Positions 1 to 6,463 are shown, counted from the stretch's first letter. The stretch is 8,182 bases of DNA from Firmicutes bacterium CAG:534 (GCA_000436115.1 FR894565.1:31975-40156), one strand, 5' to 3'. Notes: generated by a model not told the origin, from the sequence alone. Translations and numbers: made by a program.

Positions 1-833
1 GCCGTTACGGCTGCAACCGCTACAGAACCCAGTCCGTTTACGGCTGTCTGCAGGATAACAGAGCCGATGGCCGTAATGGAATACTGCAGTCCCATGGGGA
101 TGCCCATGCTGCACAGTACCTTCATGTGATGGGGATTGATCTTCCATTCTTCTTTCTGAATTCTTAAAATCTCAAATTTTTTTATCATATAAAAGAGACA
201 GAGAAGGCCGGATACCAGCTGTGAAACCACAGTTGCCACTGCTGCGCCTGCCACTCCCATTTTCAGGTTAATGATACAGATCAGATCCAGGCCGATATTC
301 AAAAAGGAGGAGATGGTCAAAAACACCAGGGGCGTTTTGCTGTTCCCCATGGATCTGATGATCCCGGACAGAATATTATATAAAAAGGTAGCGGGGATCC
401 CAAGGAAAATGATCAGGATATAGATATACGCATTTTCAAAAATATCCTCCGGCGTATTCATCCAGGTCAGGATCTGCCTGCACAGCAAAGAAACCACCGT
501 AGTGATCACCACGGCAAAGGCCACAGAAAGCCAGACACAGTTGGCCACGATCTGGCGCATTCCCGAATAATCCTTTGCACCGAATTTGTGCGCTACAGGT
601 ATAGCAAATCCATTGCAGATCCCCATGCAGAATCCAACGATGAGGAAATTGACGGATCCGGTCGCACCTACCCCTGCAAGCGCTTTCATCCCCAGGAATC
701 TTCCGACGATCAGGGTATCCACAACGCTGTAAAACTGCTGAAATAATGAACCAAATAAAAGAGGAATGGAAAAACCTAAAATTAACTTCATGGGAGATCC
801 CACTGTCATGTCTTTTGTTGTACTCTTAGCCAT
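1..833 (-). CDS. MATE-family multidrug/cation efflux transporter, N-terminal part (cut by window edge)
   Basis: My translation of the minus strand from the ATG at 833 gives 277 residues with no stop before the left edge, so about 60% of a typical 450-residue MATE protein is present. It begins MAKSTTKDMTVGSPMKLILG and continues with the family's first-helix pattern (IPLLFGSLFQQFYSVVDTLI, residues 23-42, then VGRFLG). Several long hydrophobic segments separated by short polar loops follow. MATE proteins are inner-membrane Na+/H+-coupled antiporters that export drugs or organic cations; the substrate cannot be read from the sequence. The start is supported by AGGAG at 841-845, 7 nt upstream. It lies 137 nt downstream of the isomerase on the same strand, but a promoter-like sequence in the gap suggests separate expression. 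It has no evident link to pentose use. Confidence 0.9.
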   Translation of the reverse strand, partial: MAKSTTKDMTVGSPMKLILGFSIPLLFGSLFQQFYSVVDTLIVGRFLGMKALAGVGATGSVNFLIVGFCMGICNGFAIPVAHKFGAKDYSGMRQIVANCVWLSVAFAVVITTVVSLLCRQILTWMNTPEDIFENAYIYILIIFLGIPATFLYNILSGIIRSMGNSKTPLVFLTISSFLNIGLDLICIINLKMGVAGAAVATVVSQLVSGLLCLFYMIKKFEILRIQKEEWKINPHHMKVLCSMGIPMGLQYSITAIGSVILQTAVNGLGSVAVAAVT

Positions 834-863
834 TTTCTCTCTCCTTTTCCATCTGGACTTAAA

Positions 864-910
864 CAGGCAAAAGCCTGCATGATATCAATGTAGAGTATAA
901 TCATACAGGC
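864..910. repeat. Inverted repeat with a third partial arm upstream of the MATE gene (operator or attenuator candidate)
   Basis: Read on the minus strand, GCCTGTATGAT (910-900) pairs with ATCATGCAGGC (883-873), 11 bp with one G-T wobble and a 16-nt spacer. A third element, GCCTG (868-864), repeats the beginning of the first arm after TTTT, so the middle arm could pair with either neighbour. The structure overlaps the presumed -10 and the leader of the MATE gene. It could be an operator, or a weak terminator of the isomerase operon (11-bp stem followed by only four T), since no other terminator is visible after the isomerase stop. Confidence 0.5.
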
Positions 911-929
911 TCTTATTTTCTAGTATAAA
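900..929 (-). promoter_or_regulatory. Putative promoter of the MATE gene
   Basis: On the minus strand TTTATA (929-924) and TATGAT (905-900) are separated by 18 bp. The -10 matches the consensus at five of six positions and the -35 is weaker. It sits about 65 bp before the MATE start, inside an AT-rich stretch. The -10 lies within the left arm of the inverted repeat at 873-910, so a protein bound there would block it. Seen by eye only. Confidence 0.45.
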
Positions 930-970
930 CTTATTCAAAAAATGTAAATTTCTCTTTTCTGCAAGCGATT

Positions 971-2446
971 TTATGCAAAAGGATTTTCGGACTTGTAAAG
1001 CATTCCCTTAGGCTGGTTAAAGCCAATGCTCTTAACGCCTAAGAACTTGAATACTTCGTAAATTGCTTTTCCGTAATGGCCAAATGCAACGGCTCCATGG
1101 TGAGGGAATCTTCCTTCTACCAGCACATGACGGTAGAAGCGTCCCATCTCAGGAATTGCAAAGATACCGATACCACCAAAGGATCTGGTAGGAACATCAA
1201 GGATTTCTCCCTGTGCAATGTAGGAAACAAGCTCGCCGTCGGAGTTGCATTGCAGACGATAGAAGGTAATATCAGAAGCTGCAATATCTCCCTCTAAGGT
1301 ACCTCTGGTGAAATCAGGATCGGAGCCTGCAGGCTCAAGAAGTCTGTGCTGGATCAGCTGATACTTCACTGCTCTGGAAGAGCACATCTTGCACTCAGGC
1401 GTATTTCCGCAGTGGAAGCCCATAAAGGTATCGGTCAGTGCATAGTTATATTTTCCTACAATGTCCTCATCATAGATGTACTGAGGAACAGAGTTGTTAA
1501 TGTCAAGCAGGGTAACTGCATCTTCTGATACGCAAAGTCCGATGTACTCGCTTAATGCGCCGTAAATATCAACCTCGCAGGATACCGGAATTCCCCTTGC
1601 TGCCAGACGGCTGTTTACATAGCAGGGCTCAAATCCAAACTGTGAAGGGAATGCAGGCCAGCACTTATCTGCAAATGCAACATACTTTCTTGCGCCCTTA
1701 TGATTTTCTGCCCAGTCAAGCAGAGTAAGCTCAAACTGTGCCATCTTTACGTTCAGATCCTCATAGTAGCAGCCCTCGCCCATTTCCTTTGCCATGTCTG
1801 CGCATACCTCAGGGATACGGGGATCATTCTCATGCTCCCTGAAAGAAACAAGAAGGTCAAGCTCTGAGTTCTCTTCAATCTCTACTCCCAGCTCATATAA
1901 GCCCTTGATCGGTGCATTACAAGCGAAGAAGTCCTGAGGACGGGGACCAAAGGTAATGATCTTCAAATTCTGAACGCCGATCACTGCACGGGCAACGGGA
2001 ACGAAATCGCCGATCATCCCTGCAATGTCATCTGCAGTTCCTACAGGATACTCAGGGATATAGCCCTTCAGGTGACGCATGCCAAGGTTATAGGAGCAGT
2101 TCAGCATACCGCAGTATGCATCGCCTCTTCCGTTAATCATATCTCCGTCACCCTCTGCTGCTGCTACAAACATGCAGGGGCCGTCAAAATTCTTTGCGAT
2201 CAGTGTTTCCGGTGTCTCAGGTCCGAAGTTTCCTAAGAATACTACAAGGGCATTACACTCTGCCTTCTTCACATCCTCAACAGCCTTCAGCATATCCTGC
2301 TCATTTTCCACGGTAACAGGGCACTCATATAAATCACCCTTGTATGCAGCCCTGATGGCTGCACGTCTTTTCTGAGATAACTCGATGGGGAAGCAGTCAC
2401 GGCTTACTGCCACGATACCAAGCTTTACTACTGGTAAATTGTTCAT
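971..2446 (-). CDS. FucI/AraA-fold aldose isomerase, probable non-orthologous xylose isomerase
   Basis: A 491-residue protein of the L-fucose/L-arabinose isomerase superfamily (COG2407-like), shorter than E. coli FucI (about 590). It should convert an aldose to its ketose with a divalent metal, in the cytosol. Candidate metal or catalytic residues are Glu291 (SCEVD), Asp315 (LLDINN), His345 (GFHCGN) and His449/His450 in FPHHGAVAFGHYG near the C-terminus. A Cys cluster (346, 352, 355) follows the HCGN motif. Linkage to xylulokinase and GH43, with no classical xylA here, favours D-xylose to D-xylulose; comparative and biochemical work on Clostridium acetobutylicum established such an enzyme beside xylulokinase. 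L-arabinose or L-fucose cannot be excluded. I chose the ATG at 2446 because AGAGG lies at 2453-2457 and the conserved LGIVAVSRD core starts soon after. An in-frame ATG at 2479 would add 11 residues; it overlaps the stop of a 14-codon ORF. Confidence 0.85.
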   Translation of the reverse strand: MNNLPVVKLGIVAVSRDCFPIELSQKRRAAIRAAYKGDLYECPVTVENEQDMLKAVEDVKKAECNALVVFLGNFGPETPETLIAKNFDGPCMFVAAAEGDGDMINGRGDAYCGMLNCSYNLGMRHLKGYIPEYPVGTADDIAGMIGDFVPVARAVIGVQNLKIITFGPRPQDFFACNAPIKGLYELGVEIEENSELDLLVSFREHENDPRIPEVCADMAKEMGEGCYYEDLNVKMAQFELTLLDWAENHKGARKYVAFADKCWPAFPSQFGFEPCYVNSRLAARGIPVSCEVDIYGALSEYIGLCVSEDAVTLLDINNSVPQYIYDEDIVGKYNYALTDTFMGFHCGNTPECKMCSSRAVKYQLIQHRLLEPAGSDPDFTRGTLEGDIAASDITFYRLQCNSDGELVSYIAQGEILDVPTRSFGGIGIFAIPEMGRFYRHVLVEGRFPHHGAVAFGHYGKAIYEVFKFLGVKSIGFNQPKGMLYKSENPFA

Positions 2447-2461
2447 TTTCAACCTCTTTCT

Positions 2462-2510
2462 GTGCGGCTTTGTTATCATAAGAACCTGCGGAAGCGCCGC
2501 ACTGACGCAG
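2462..2510 (-). promoter_or_regulatory. Competing short hairpins in the isomerase leader
   Basis: On the minus strand GTGCGGC (2502-2496) can pair with GCCGCAC (2468-2462), 7 bp with a 27-nt loop, ending 4 nt before the isomerase AGAGG site. The same segment can instead form TGCGG (2501-2497) with CCGCA (2491-2487) around a 5-nt loop, and CTGCG (2510-2506) can pair with CGCAG (2490-2486). These structures exclude each other and lie within or just after the 14-codon ORF, so ribosome position could choose between them. No U-tract follows, so any control would be translational or through RNA stability. Confidence 0.4.
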
Positions 2511-2520
2511 ATCCTCTCAT
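2476..2520 (-). CDS. Candidate 14-codon leader peptide ORF before the isomerase
   Basis: The minus strand encodes MRGSASVRRFRRFL followed by TGA. Its ribosome binding site AAAGGAGGT (2534-2526) is the best in the window, with GGAGG 6 nt from the ATG. The peptide has five Arg in 14 residues and resembles no family I know. Its stop overlaps, as ATGA at 2479-2476, an in-frame upstream start of the isomerase, an arrangement that typically couples translation. No longer reading frame uses this binding site. It could be a true leader peptide, a ribosome-loading device, or a chance ORF next to a stray Shine-Dalgarno; the quality and spacing of the site argue against chance. Confidence 0.5.
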   Translation of the reverse strand: MRGSASVRRFRRFL

Positions 2521-2521
2521 T

Positions 2522-2567
2522 AAATACCTCCTTTCACAAGCGTCCTCCGCTTATGAAACCGGTATTT
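2522..2567 (-). promoter_or_regulatory. Long intra-operon hairpin masking a ribosome binding site
   Basis: On the minus-strand transcript AAATACC (2567-2561) pairs with GGTATTT (2528-2522). Inside it, TTTCATAAGCG (2558-2548) pairs with CGCTTGTGAAA (2542-2532), 11 bp with one G-U, closed by a 5-nt loop GAGGA. A small GG/GGA internal loop joins the two helices, giving 18 bp in total. The 3' side contains the AAAGGAGGT binding site of the 14-codon ORF. The first base of the stem is the last base of the upstream gene's TGA stop. No U-run follows, so it is not an intrinsic terminator. Confidence 0.7.
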
Positions 2568-3190
2568 CAGTCATTGATACAAAGGTTCTTTCCTACAAGA
2601 CCCATAGGGCTTCCCTCCGGCAGTCCCCCCTCCGGATGTCCCAGAAGCCATTTATTCTTTGCAGTGAGATGGGCATCCTCACCCTCTGCATGCTTGTCAG
2701 TCAGCTCATAATTTGTTTCCTTGGGAAGCACAATCCCAACCTTGAAGCCCTTGCCGTCTACACCACAGGGTGCATAGTGAAGGGTGGTAGCATAAACCTC
2801 TACTGCACAGCCCTTGGGAACCAGAAATGCTTCTACCAGAGAAGTATCATAGGTGAAATCCTCTGTAATGTCCTGCTGGCTTCCCAGCATTAAAATGGCA
2901 TCAGTAGCCGCTACATTGATCTCTGAGCTGCGATGATATTCCAGCGCATTAAGCATGGAATTGTGTCCGTTGCAGTAGCCGATCTGGATCGGCAGCTCTC
3001 CGTAAGTCTTGCTGGTAAGCTCCTTCATCACAGGCAGCGCTTCCAGTTCCGGAAGTCCCGGAACATAATCCACACCCTCCGGAAGGGGTGTCTTTTCTTC
3101 CAGTGCCTTTACCAGCTCTGAAAAGTCAATGTTCTTTACGACCCTTCCGTACTTTTTGAACCGGTCGTCTGTTACACTGTAAACCTTCAT
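2567..3190 (-). CDS. DUF4867-like cupin-type protein of the xylose cluster
   Basis: A 207-residue cytosolic protein beginning MKVYSVTDDRFKKYGRVVKN, which I recognise as resembling the DUF4867 family of Firmicutes; its function is unknown. The centre (about residues 65-160) looks like a cupin barrel. GHN (His76) is followed by LEYHRSSEIN (Glu84, His86, Glu90), a beta-rich stretch with VPKG (124-127), and LHYAPC (His138). This spacing of His and Glu resembles metal ligands in cupin sugar isomerases such as D-lyxose isomerase or KduI, an analogy that is my inference. There is no signal peptide or membrane segment. It sits 51 nt after xylB and 120 nt before the isomerase, an order that recurs in clostridial xylose clusters, so a role as aldose mutarotase, epimerase or accessory isomerase is plausible. 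AGGAA at 3200-3204, 9 nt from the ATG, supports the start. Confidence 0.8.
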   Translation of the reverse strand: MKVYSVTDDRFKKYGRVVKNIDFSELVKALEEKTPLPEGVDYVPGLPELEALPVMKELTSKTYGELPIQIGYCNGHNSMLNALEYHRSSEINVAATDAILMLGSQQDITEDFTYDTSLVEAFLVPKGCAVEVYATTLHYAPCGVDGKGFKVGIVLPKETNYELTDKHAEGEDAHLTAKNKWLLGHPEGGLPEGSPMGLVGKNLCIND

Positions 3191-3241
3191 CCTCTACTCT
3201 TCCTTTCTTCATTTTATTATTAAATCTGTATCCTTTTCCGA

Positions 3242-4711
3242 TTATTTAATAATCTCAAATAAGGGCTTGCAGGCAGGATAGATCTCCTTAAACTGCTGGT
3301 ATCTTTCCTCGTATTTTGCAACCAGCTCAGGTTCAGGCTCTACCGTATCAATGATCTTTACGATCTTGGAAGCTGCGTCCTCTACGCTTTCATACTCGCC
3401 GCAGGCCACTGCCGCCAGCATAGCGCCTCCCAGCGCCGGCCCTTCCTCGCTTTCGATCACATCCACCTTCAAATTCAGGATATTGGCGATCATCTTCTTC
3501 CACAGAGGACTCTTGGCTCCTCCTCCGCAGATCTTGGTTCTCTCAAGATGGATGCCAAGGGATCTGGCAACCTCCAGGGAATCACGGAGGGCAAAAGCCA
3601 CTCCTTCCAGCACTGCCTGGGTCATGTCCGCCCTGGTAGTATCCATGGTCATGCCGATAAAGGTTCCTCTTGCATTTGGATTATTATGGGGAGATCTTTC
3701 TCCCATCAGATAAGGTAGGAAGTAAACGTGGTTTTCCCCAAGCTTTGTAATGTTCTCCTGCTCCTTTGCATACTCGCTTGTGCCGATAATATCCTCCATC
3801 CACCATTTATTGCAGGACGCAGCGCTGAGCATGCATCCCATCAAGTGATAATGGCCGTCTGCATGGGCAAAGGCATGCAGCGCATTGAACTTGTCTACGC
3901 CAAATTTCTCAGAGGAAATAAAGATCGTACCGCTGGTTCCAAGGGAAATATTGCACATGCCCTCTCCTACGGTTCCGGTTCCCACTGCTGCCGCCGCATT
4001 ATCTCCGGCTCCGGCTGCAACCTTTACCGTTTCGGGAATTCCCAGTTCCTTTGCGATCTCCTTTGTTACGCAGCCTACGCACTCATAGCTTTCATAAAGC
4101 TTCGGAAGCATGGACTCCGTAATGCCGCAGATCTCACACATCTCCTTTGACCAGCGGCGGTTCTTTACATCCAGAAGAAGCATACCGGAGGCATCGGAAA
4201 CATCCGTACAGTTTACGCCGGTAAGCTTATAGGCAATGTAATCCTTCGGGAGCATGATCTTCGCAATCCTTGCAAAATTCTCAGGCTCTTTATTTTTTAC
4301 CCATAAGATCTTGGGCGCCGTAAATCCTGTAAAGGAAATATTTGCGGTATATTCGGAAAGCTTTTCTTTTCCGATCACCTCATTTAAATAATCACATTCT
4401 TCAAAGGTACGTCCGTCATTCCACAAAATAGCGGGACGGATCACCTGATCCTTGTCATCCAGGATCACAAGGCCATGCATCTGCCCTCCAAAGCTGATCC
4501 CTGCTACCTGATCCTTATCCGCTTCTGCGATCAGCTCCTTAATTCCTTCCATGGTCTTTGCAAACCAATCCTCCGGCTTTTGCTCCGACCATCCCGGATG
4601 AGGAAAATAAATGGGATATTCCTTGGAAACAATCTTTTTAATCTGTCCCTGACCGTCCATGAGCAGCAGCTTTACTGCGCTGGTACCCAGATCAACACCT
4701 ATGTACAGCAT
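3242..4711 (-). CDS. xylB: Xylulokinase, FGGY carbohydrate kinase family
   Basis: A 489-residue protein, the usual length for XylB, which phosphorylates D-xylulose with ATP to xylulose 5-phosphate in the cytosol. The N-terminal actin-like domain starts with the phosphate-binding motif GVDLGTS (Asp7). It carries GGQMHGL (Met78-His79), which contacts the sugar in xylulokinases, and LWNDGR (96-101). The presumed catalytic base is Asp237 in AAGAGDNAAAAVGTG. The C-terminal domain has SLGTSG (256-261), the XylB-like LPYLMGERSPHNNPNARG (332-349) and the adenosine-loop motif GGGAKSP (396-402). No key residue looks altered. The ATG at 4711 follows a strong GGAGG (4718-4722), 6 nt away. It begins 32 nt after the GH43 stop and is followed by the cupin gene after 51 nt, so it is mid-operon. 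Other FGGY sugars are possible, but the MHG motif and context favour xylulose. Confidence 0.93.
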   Translation of the reverse strand: MLYIGVDLGTSAVKLLLMDGQGQIKKIVSKEYPIYFPHPGWSEQKPEDWFAKTMEGIKELIAEADKDQVAGISFGGQMHGLVILDDKDQVIRPAILWNDGRTFEECDYLNEVIGKEKLSEYTANISFTGFTAPKILWVKNKEPENFARIAKIMLPKDYIAYKLTGVNCTDVSDASGMLLLDVKNRRWSKEMCEICGITESMLPKLYESYECVGCVTKEIAKELGIPETVKVAAGAGDNAAAAVGTGTVGEGMCNISLGTSGTIFISSEKFGVDKFNALHAFAHADGHYHLMGCMLSAASCNKWWMEDIIGTSEYAKEQENITKLGENHVYFLPYLMGERSPHNNPNARGTFIGMTMDTTRADMTQAVLEGVAFALRDSLEVARSLGIHLERTKICGGGAKSPLWKKMIANILNLKVDVIESEEGPALGGAMLAAVACGEYESVEDAASKIVKIIDTVEPEPELVAKYEERYQQFKEIYPACKPLFEIIK

Positions 4712-4743
4712 TATAACCCTCCTTATCTTTGCTTTACATTATC

Positions 4744-6327
4744 TTAATTATACTCCATTTTGTGCTCTTCCACAACCGGATATTCCACTGTAAAATGGCG
4801 GAAATGTGCATAACCCTCTGTGGCTCCAAAGGCGTAAATTCCGTAGGTACAGCCTACAAATCCGCCGCCCCGCTCCGAGCTTAAAAAATCCGTGTTGCAG
4901 CTTCCGATTTCCGTTCCGGAAAGCTCAAAAATAACTCCTTTTTCCGTTCCGGAAAGCCCCATGGTGACAAAGCCGTTTTCTTCCTGCTTAAGGGGATGCG
5001 CCGGGAAAAGCTCTTCCTTTCCAAGCTCCCTTTTCTGTACCTGGCAGTATAGTCCCTGTGGCCCCTTTTTTATAAGAAAAAGCAGATAATTGTCATCATC
5101 ATGGAGGTAAAGAAGCCCCGCCTCCTCTCCCTCGTTCAGGTTACAGCCTGCCTGTACCTGAAGGGAAAAACAAAGCGCCTGCTGCCGCACTCCCAGATAA
5201 GATATCTCCCTATCTGCATCCTGCGGCCTGCCTCCCCGAAAGCTTAAAGCAATCTCGCTTCCCTGCTCATCTGCTGCCTTAAACGCTCCTTCCCTTAAAT
5301 GGCGGAAGGTCAAAAGCCTGGGATCAAGAGGCTGACGGAAAGAAAGCTCCATTTTCCGCCGAAAAGCCGGAACCTGTCCCTTTGCCAGAGGACATTCGGG
5401 AAGTGAAACTGGCTGCTCTATGAGCAGCTTCCCTTCTCCCGGATTTACCACCGGCCAGCCCTCCTGCCATTCCACTTTGGCAAGAAAGGTCTCTCTTCCA
5501 AGTCTGGCGGCTCCGTTTACCGGTCTTGTGCCCAGGAGCACCATATAAAAATCTCCCTCTTTGGTATCCACCAGATCTCCATGCCCCACGCACTGAACCG
5601 GGTACTGCCTTCCCAGATGCCTGTGGGTGATCAGGGGATTACCCGGATAGTTCTCATAAGGCCCCGTAAGGGTTCTGCTTCTGGCTACCGAAATACTGTG
5701 TTCAAAACCGGTTCCCTGTTCTGCACAAAGCAGATAATAATATTCCCCGATCTTGTAAAGATGAGGACCCTCTACCCAGTTGGCTTTCTTCATGGAACCG
5801 TCATAAAGGGCATAGGACGGCCCTGTAAGCTCACCCCTTTGAAGATCAAGCTCCTGCAGCCAGATCTCGCAGTCTCCAAACCGCTCCGCCGCCTTCTTCT
5901 GGCGCTGTCCCACATAGTAGCACTTCTCCCCTTCAAAATAAAGGGAAGGATCAATCCCCCCATCTTCTCCCTCGGGAGCCTTCAAATAGATGGGATCTGA
6001 CCATGGCCCTGCGGGATCTGTGGCCGTCACATAAAAATTACCGCCATAGGAAACGTTGGTGGTGATCATGTAAAACGTGCCCTGATCATACCGGATGGTG
6101 GGTGCATAAATCCCCCGCGACATGGTAGCACCATCCAGGATAAGCTGTTCCCTCCGGTCCAGGATATTTCCGATCTGCTTCCAGTTGACCAGATCCCGGC
6201 TTTCAAAAATGGGAACGCCTGGCGCATAGGAAAAAGTGGAATTGACCAGATAATAGGTATCCTCTACCCTGCAGATCGACGGATCCGGATAAAATCCCGG
6301 CAAAATGGGGTTCTTTGCTGTGAGCAT
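4744..6327 (-). CDS. GH43 beta-xylosidase / alpha-L-arabinofuranosidase, intracellular
   Basis: A 527-residue glycoside hydrolase family 43 enzyme. The five-bladed propeller (about 1-300) shows the expected acidic triad: Asp15 in GFYPDPS (base), Asp126 in GIDPS (pKa modulator) and Glu186 in WVEGPHL (acid). His249 in GHGD is the usual metal-site histidine. Residues about 320-520 form the C-terminal beta-sandwich seen in two-domain beta-xylosidases, with YLGVRQQ and EEAGLLYLHDDDNYLLF as landmarks. The length and the NPILPGFYPDPSI start fit the GH43_11/GH43_12 group, which includes beta-1,4-xylosidases and arabinofuranosidases; I cannot decide between them by eye. There is no signal peptide, so it should trim imported oligosaccharides and release pentose for the downstream genes. 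It is the first gene of the operon, with GGAGG at 6333-6337, 5 nt from the ATG. A terminator-like hairpin lies just upstream. Confidence 0.92.
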   Translation of the reverse strand: MLTAKNPILPGFYPDPSICRVEDTYYLVNSTFSYAPGVPIFESRDLVNWKQIGNILDRREQLILDGATMSRGIYAPTIRYDQGTFYMITTNVSYGGNFYVTATDPAGPWSDPIYLKAPEGEDGGIDPSLYFEGEKCYYVGQRQKKAAERFGDCEIWLQELDLQRGELTGPSYALYDGSMKKANWVEGPHLYKIGEYYYLLCAEQGTGFEHSISVARSRTLTGPYENYPGNPLITHRHLGRQYPVQCVGHGDLVDTKEGDFYMVLLGTRPVNGAARLGRETFLAKVEWQEGWPVVNPGEGKLLIEQPVSLPECPLAKGQVPAFRRKMELSFRQPLDPRLLTFRHLREGAFKAADEQGSEIALSFRGGRPQDADREISYLGVRQQALCFSLQVQAGCNLNEGEEAGLLYLHDDDNYLLFLIKKGPQGLYCQVQKRELGKEELFPAHPLKQEENGFVTMGLSGTEKGVIFELSGTEIGSCNTDFLSSERGGGFVGCTYGIYAFGATEGYAHFRHFTVEYPVVEEHKMEYN

Positions 6328-6345
6328 AGCTGCCTCCTTTTGATA

Positions 6346-6375
6346 ATATTATTTTACAAAAAAAGCAGACCGCAA
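6346..6375 (-). promoter_or_regulatory. Possible promoter of the GH43-xylB-cupin-isomerase operon
   Basis: On the minus strand TTGCGG (6375-6370) and TAATAT (6351-6346) are 18 bp apart. The -35 overlaps the 3' arm of the terminator hairpin, and transcription would start just before the GH43 ribosome binding site. The match is only moderate, but only about 30 nt separate the terminator T-run from the GH43 start, so any operon promoter must lie in or near the hairpin. Confidence 0.3.
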
Positions 6376-6424
6376 ACTACTCAATAATTGCTATTTAATA
6401 AGCATATTTTTCATTTGCGGCCTG
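6358..6424 (-). terminator. Rho-independent terminator after the GH13 gene, with an unusually large loop
   Basis: On the minus strand CAGGCCGCAAA (6424-6414) pairs with TTTGCGGTCTG (6376-6366), 11 bp with one G-U, followed after one C by seven T (6364-6358). It lies 39 nt after the GH13 stop. The 37-nt loop is far larger than in ordinary terminators and contains its own 16-bp imperfect palindrome. It should end GH13 transcription before the GH43 operon, although readthrough may be regulated. Confidence 0.7.
6389..6404. promoter_or_regulatory. Imperfect palindrome inside the terminator loop (operator candidate)
   Basis: The plus strand reads TGCTATTTAATAAGCA: four-base outer arms TGCT/AGCA and a central TTAA, with two mismatched pairs between them (12 of 16 bases symmetric). 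It lies about 15 bp upstream of the presumed -35 of the GH43 operon, a possible operator position. I do not recognise it as a known XylR or CcpA site, and AT-rich sequence yields such palindromes by chance. Confidence 0.25.
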
Positions 6425-6463
6425 TCTTATTTTATTCTCTGTAAAGGCTCTGTGCTCCTGCTC

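Noticed and set aside
960..973. CcpA cre-like sequence at the end of the isomerase gene (TGCAAGCGATTTTA)
   Set aside because: One defined position differs from the common cre consensus. It overlaps a stop codon, downstream of the operon's genes and about 30 bp before the MATE promoter candidate. Chance is as likely.
2447..2479. Extended isomerase start at 2479 (11 extra residues, MITKPHRKRLK) as the main start
   Set aside because: The ATG at 2446 has its own Shine-Dalgarno (AGAGG, 6 nt spacing) and lies right before the conserved core. The added residues are basic and not family-like. Kept only as a possible coupled secondary start.
3188..3210. Alternative upstream ATG for the cupin gene in the xylB gap
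   Set aside because: It is out of frame with the cupin protein and has no Shine-Dalgarno of its own; the ATG at 3190 matches the expected N-terminus.
5324..5593. 89-residue minus-strand open frame inside the GH43 gene, and other long frames opposite the real genes
   Set aside because: They lie within strongly supported genes in other frames, have no family-like sequence, and are typical shadows in moderate-G+C coding DNA.
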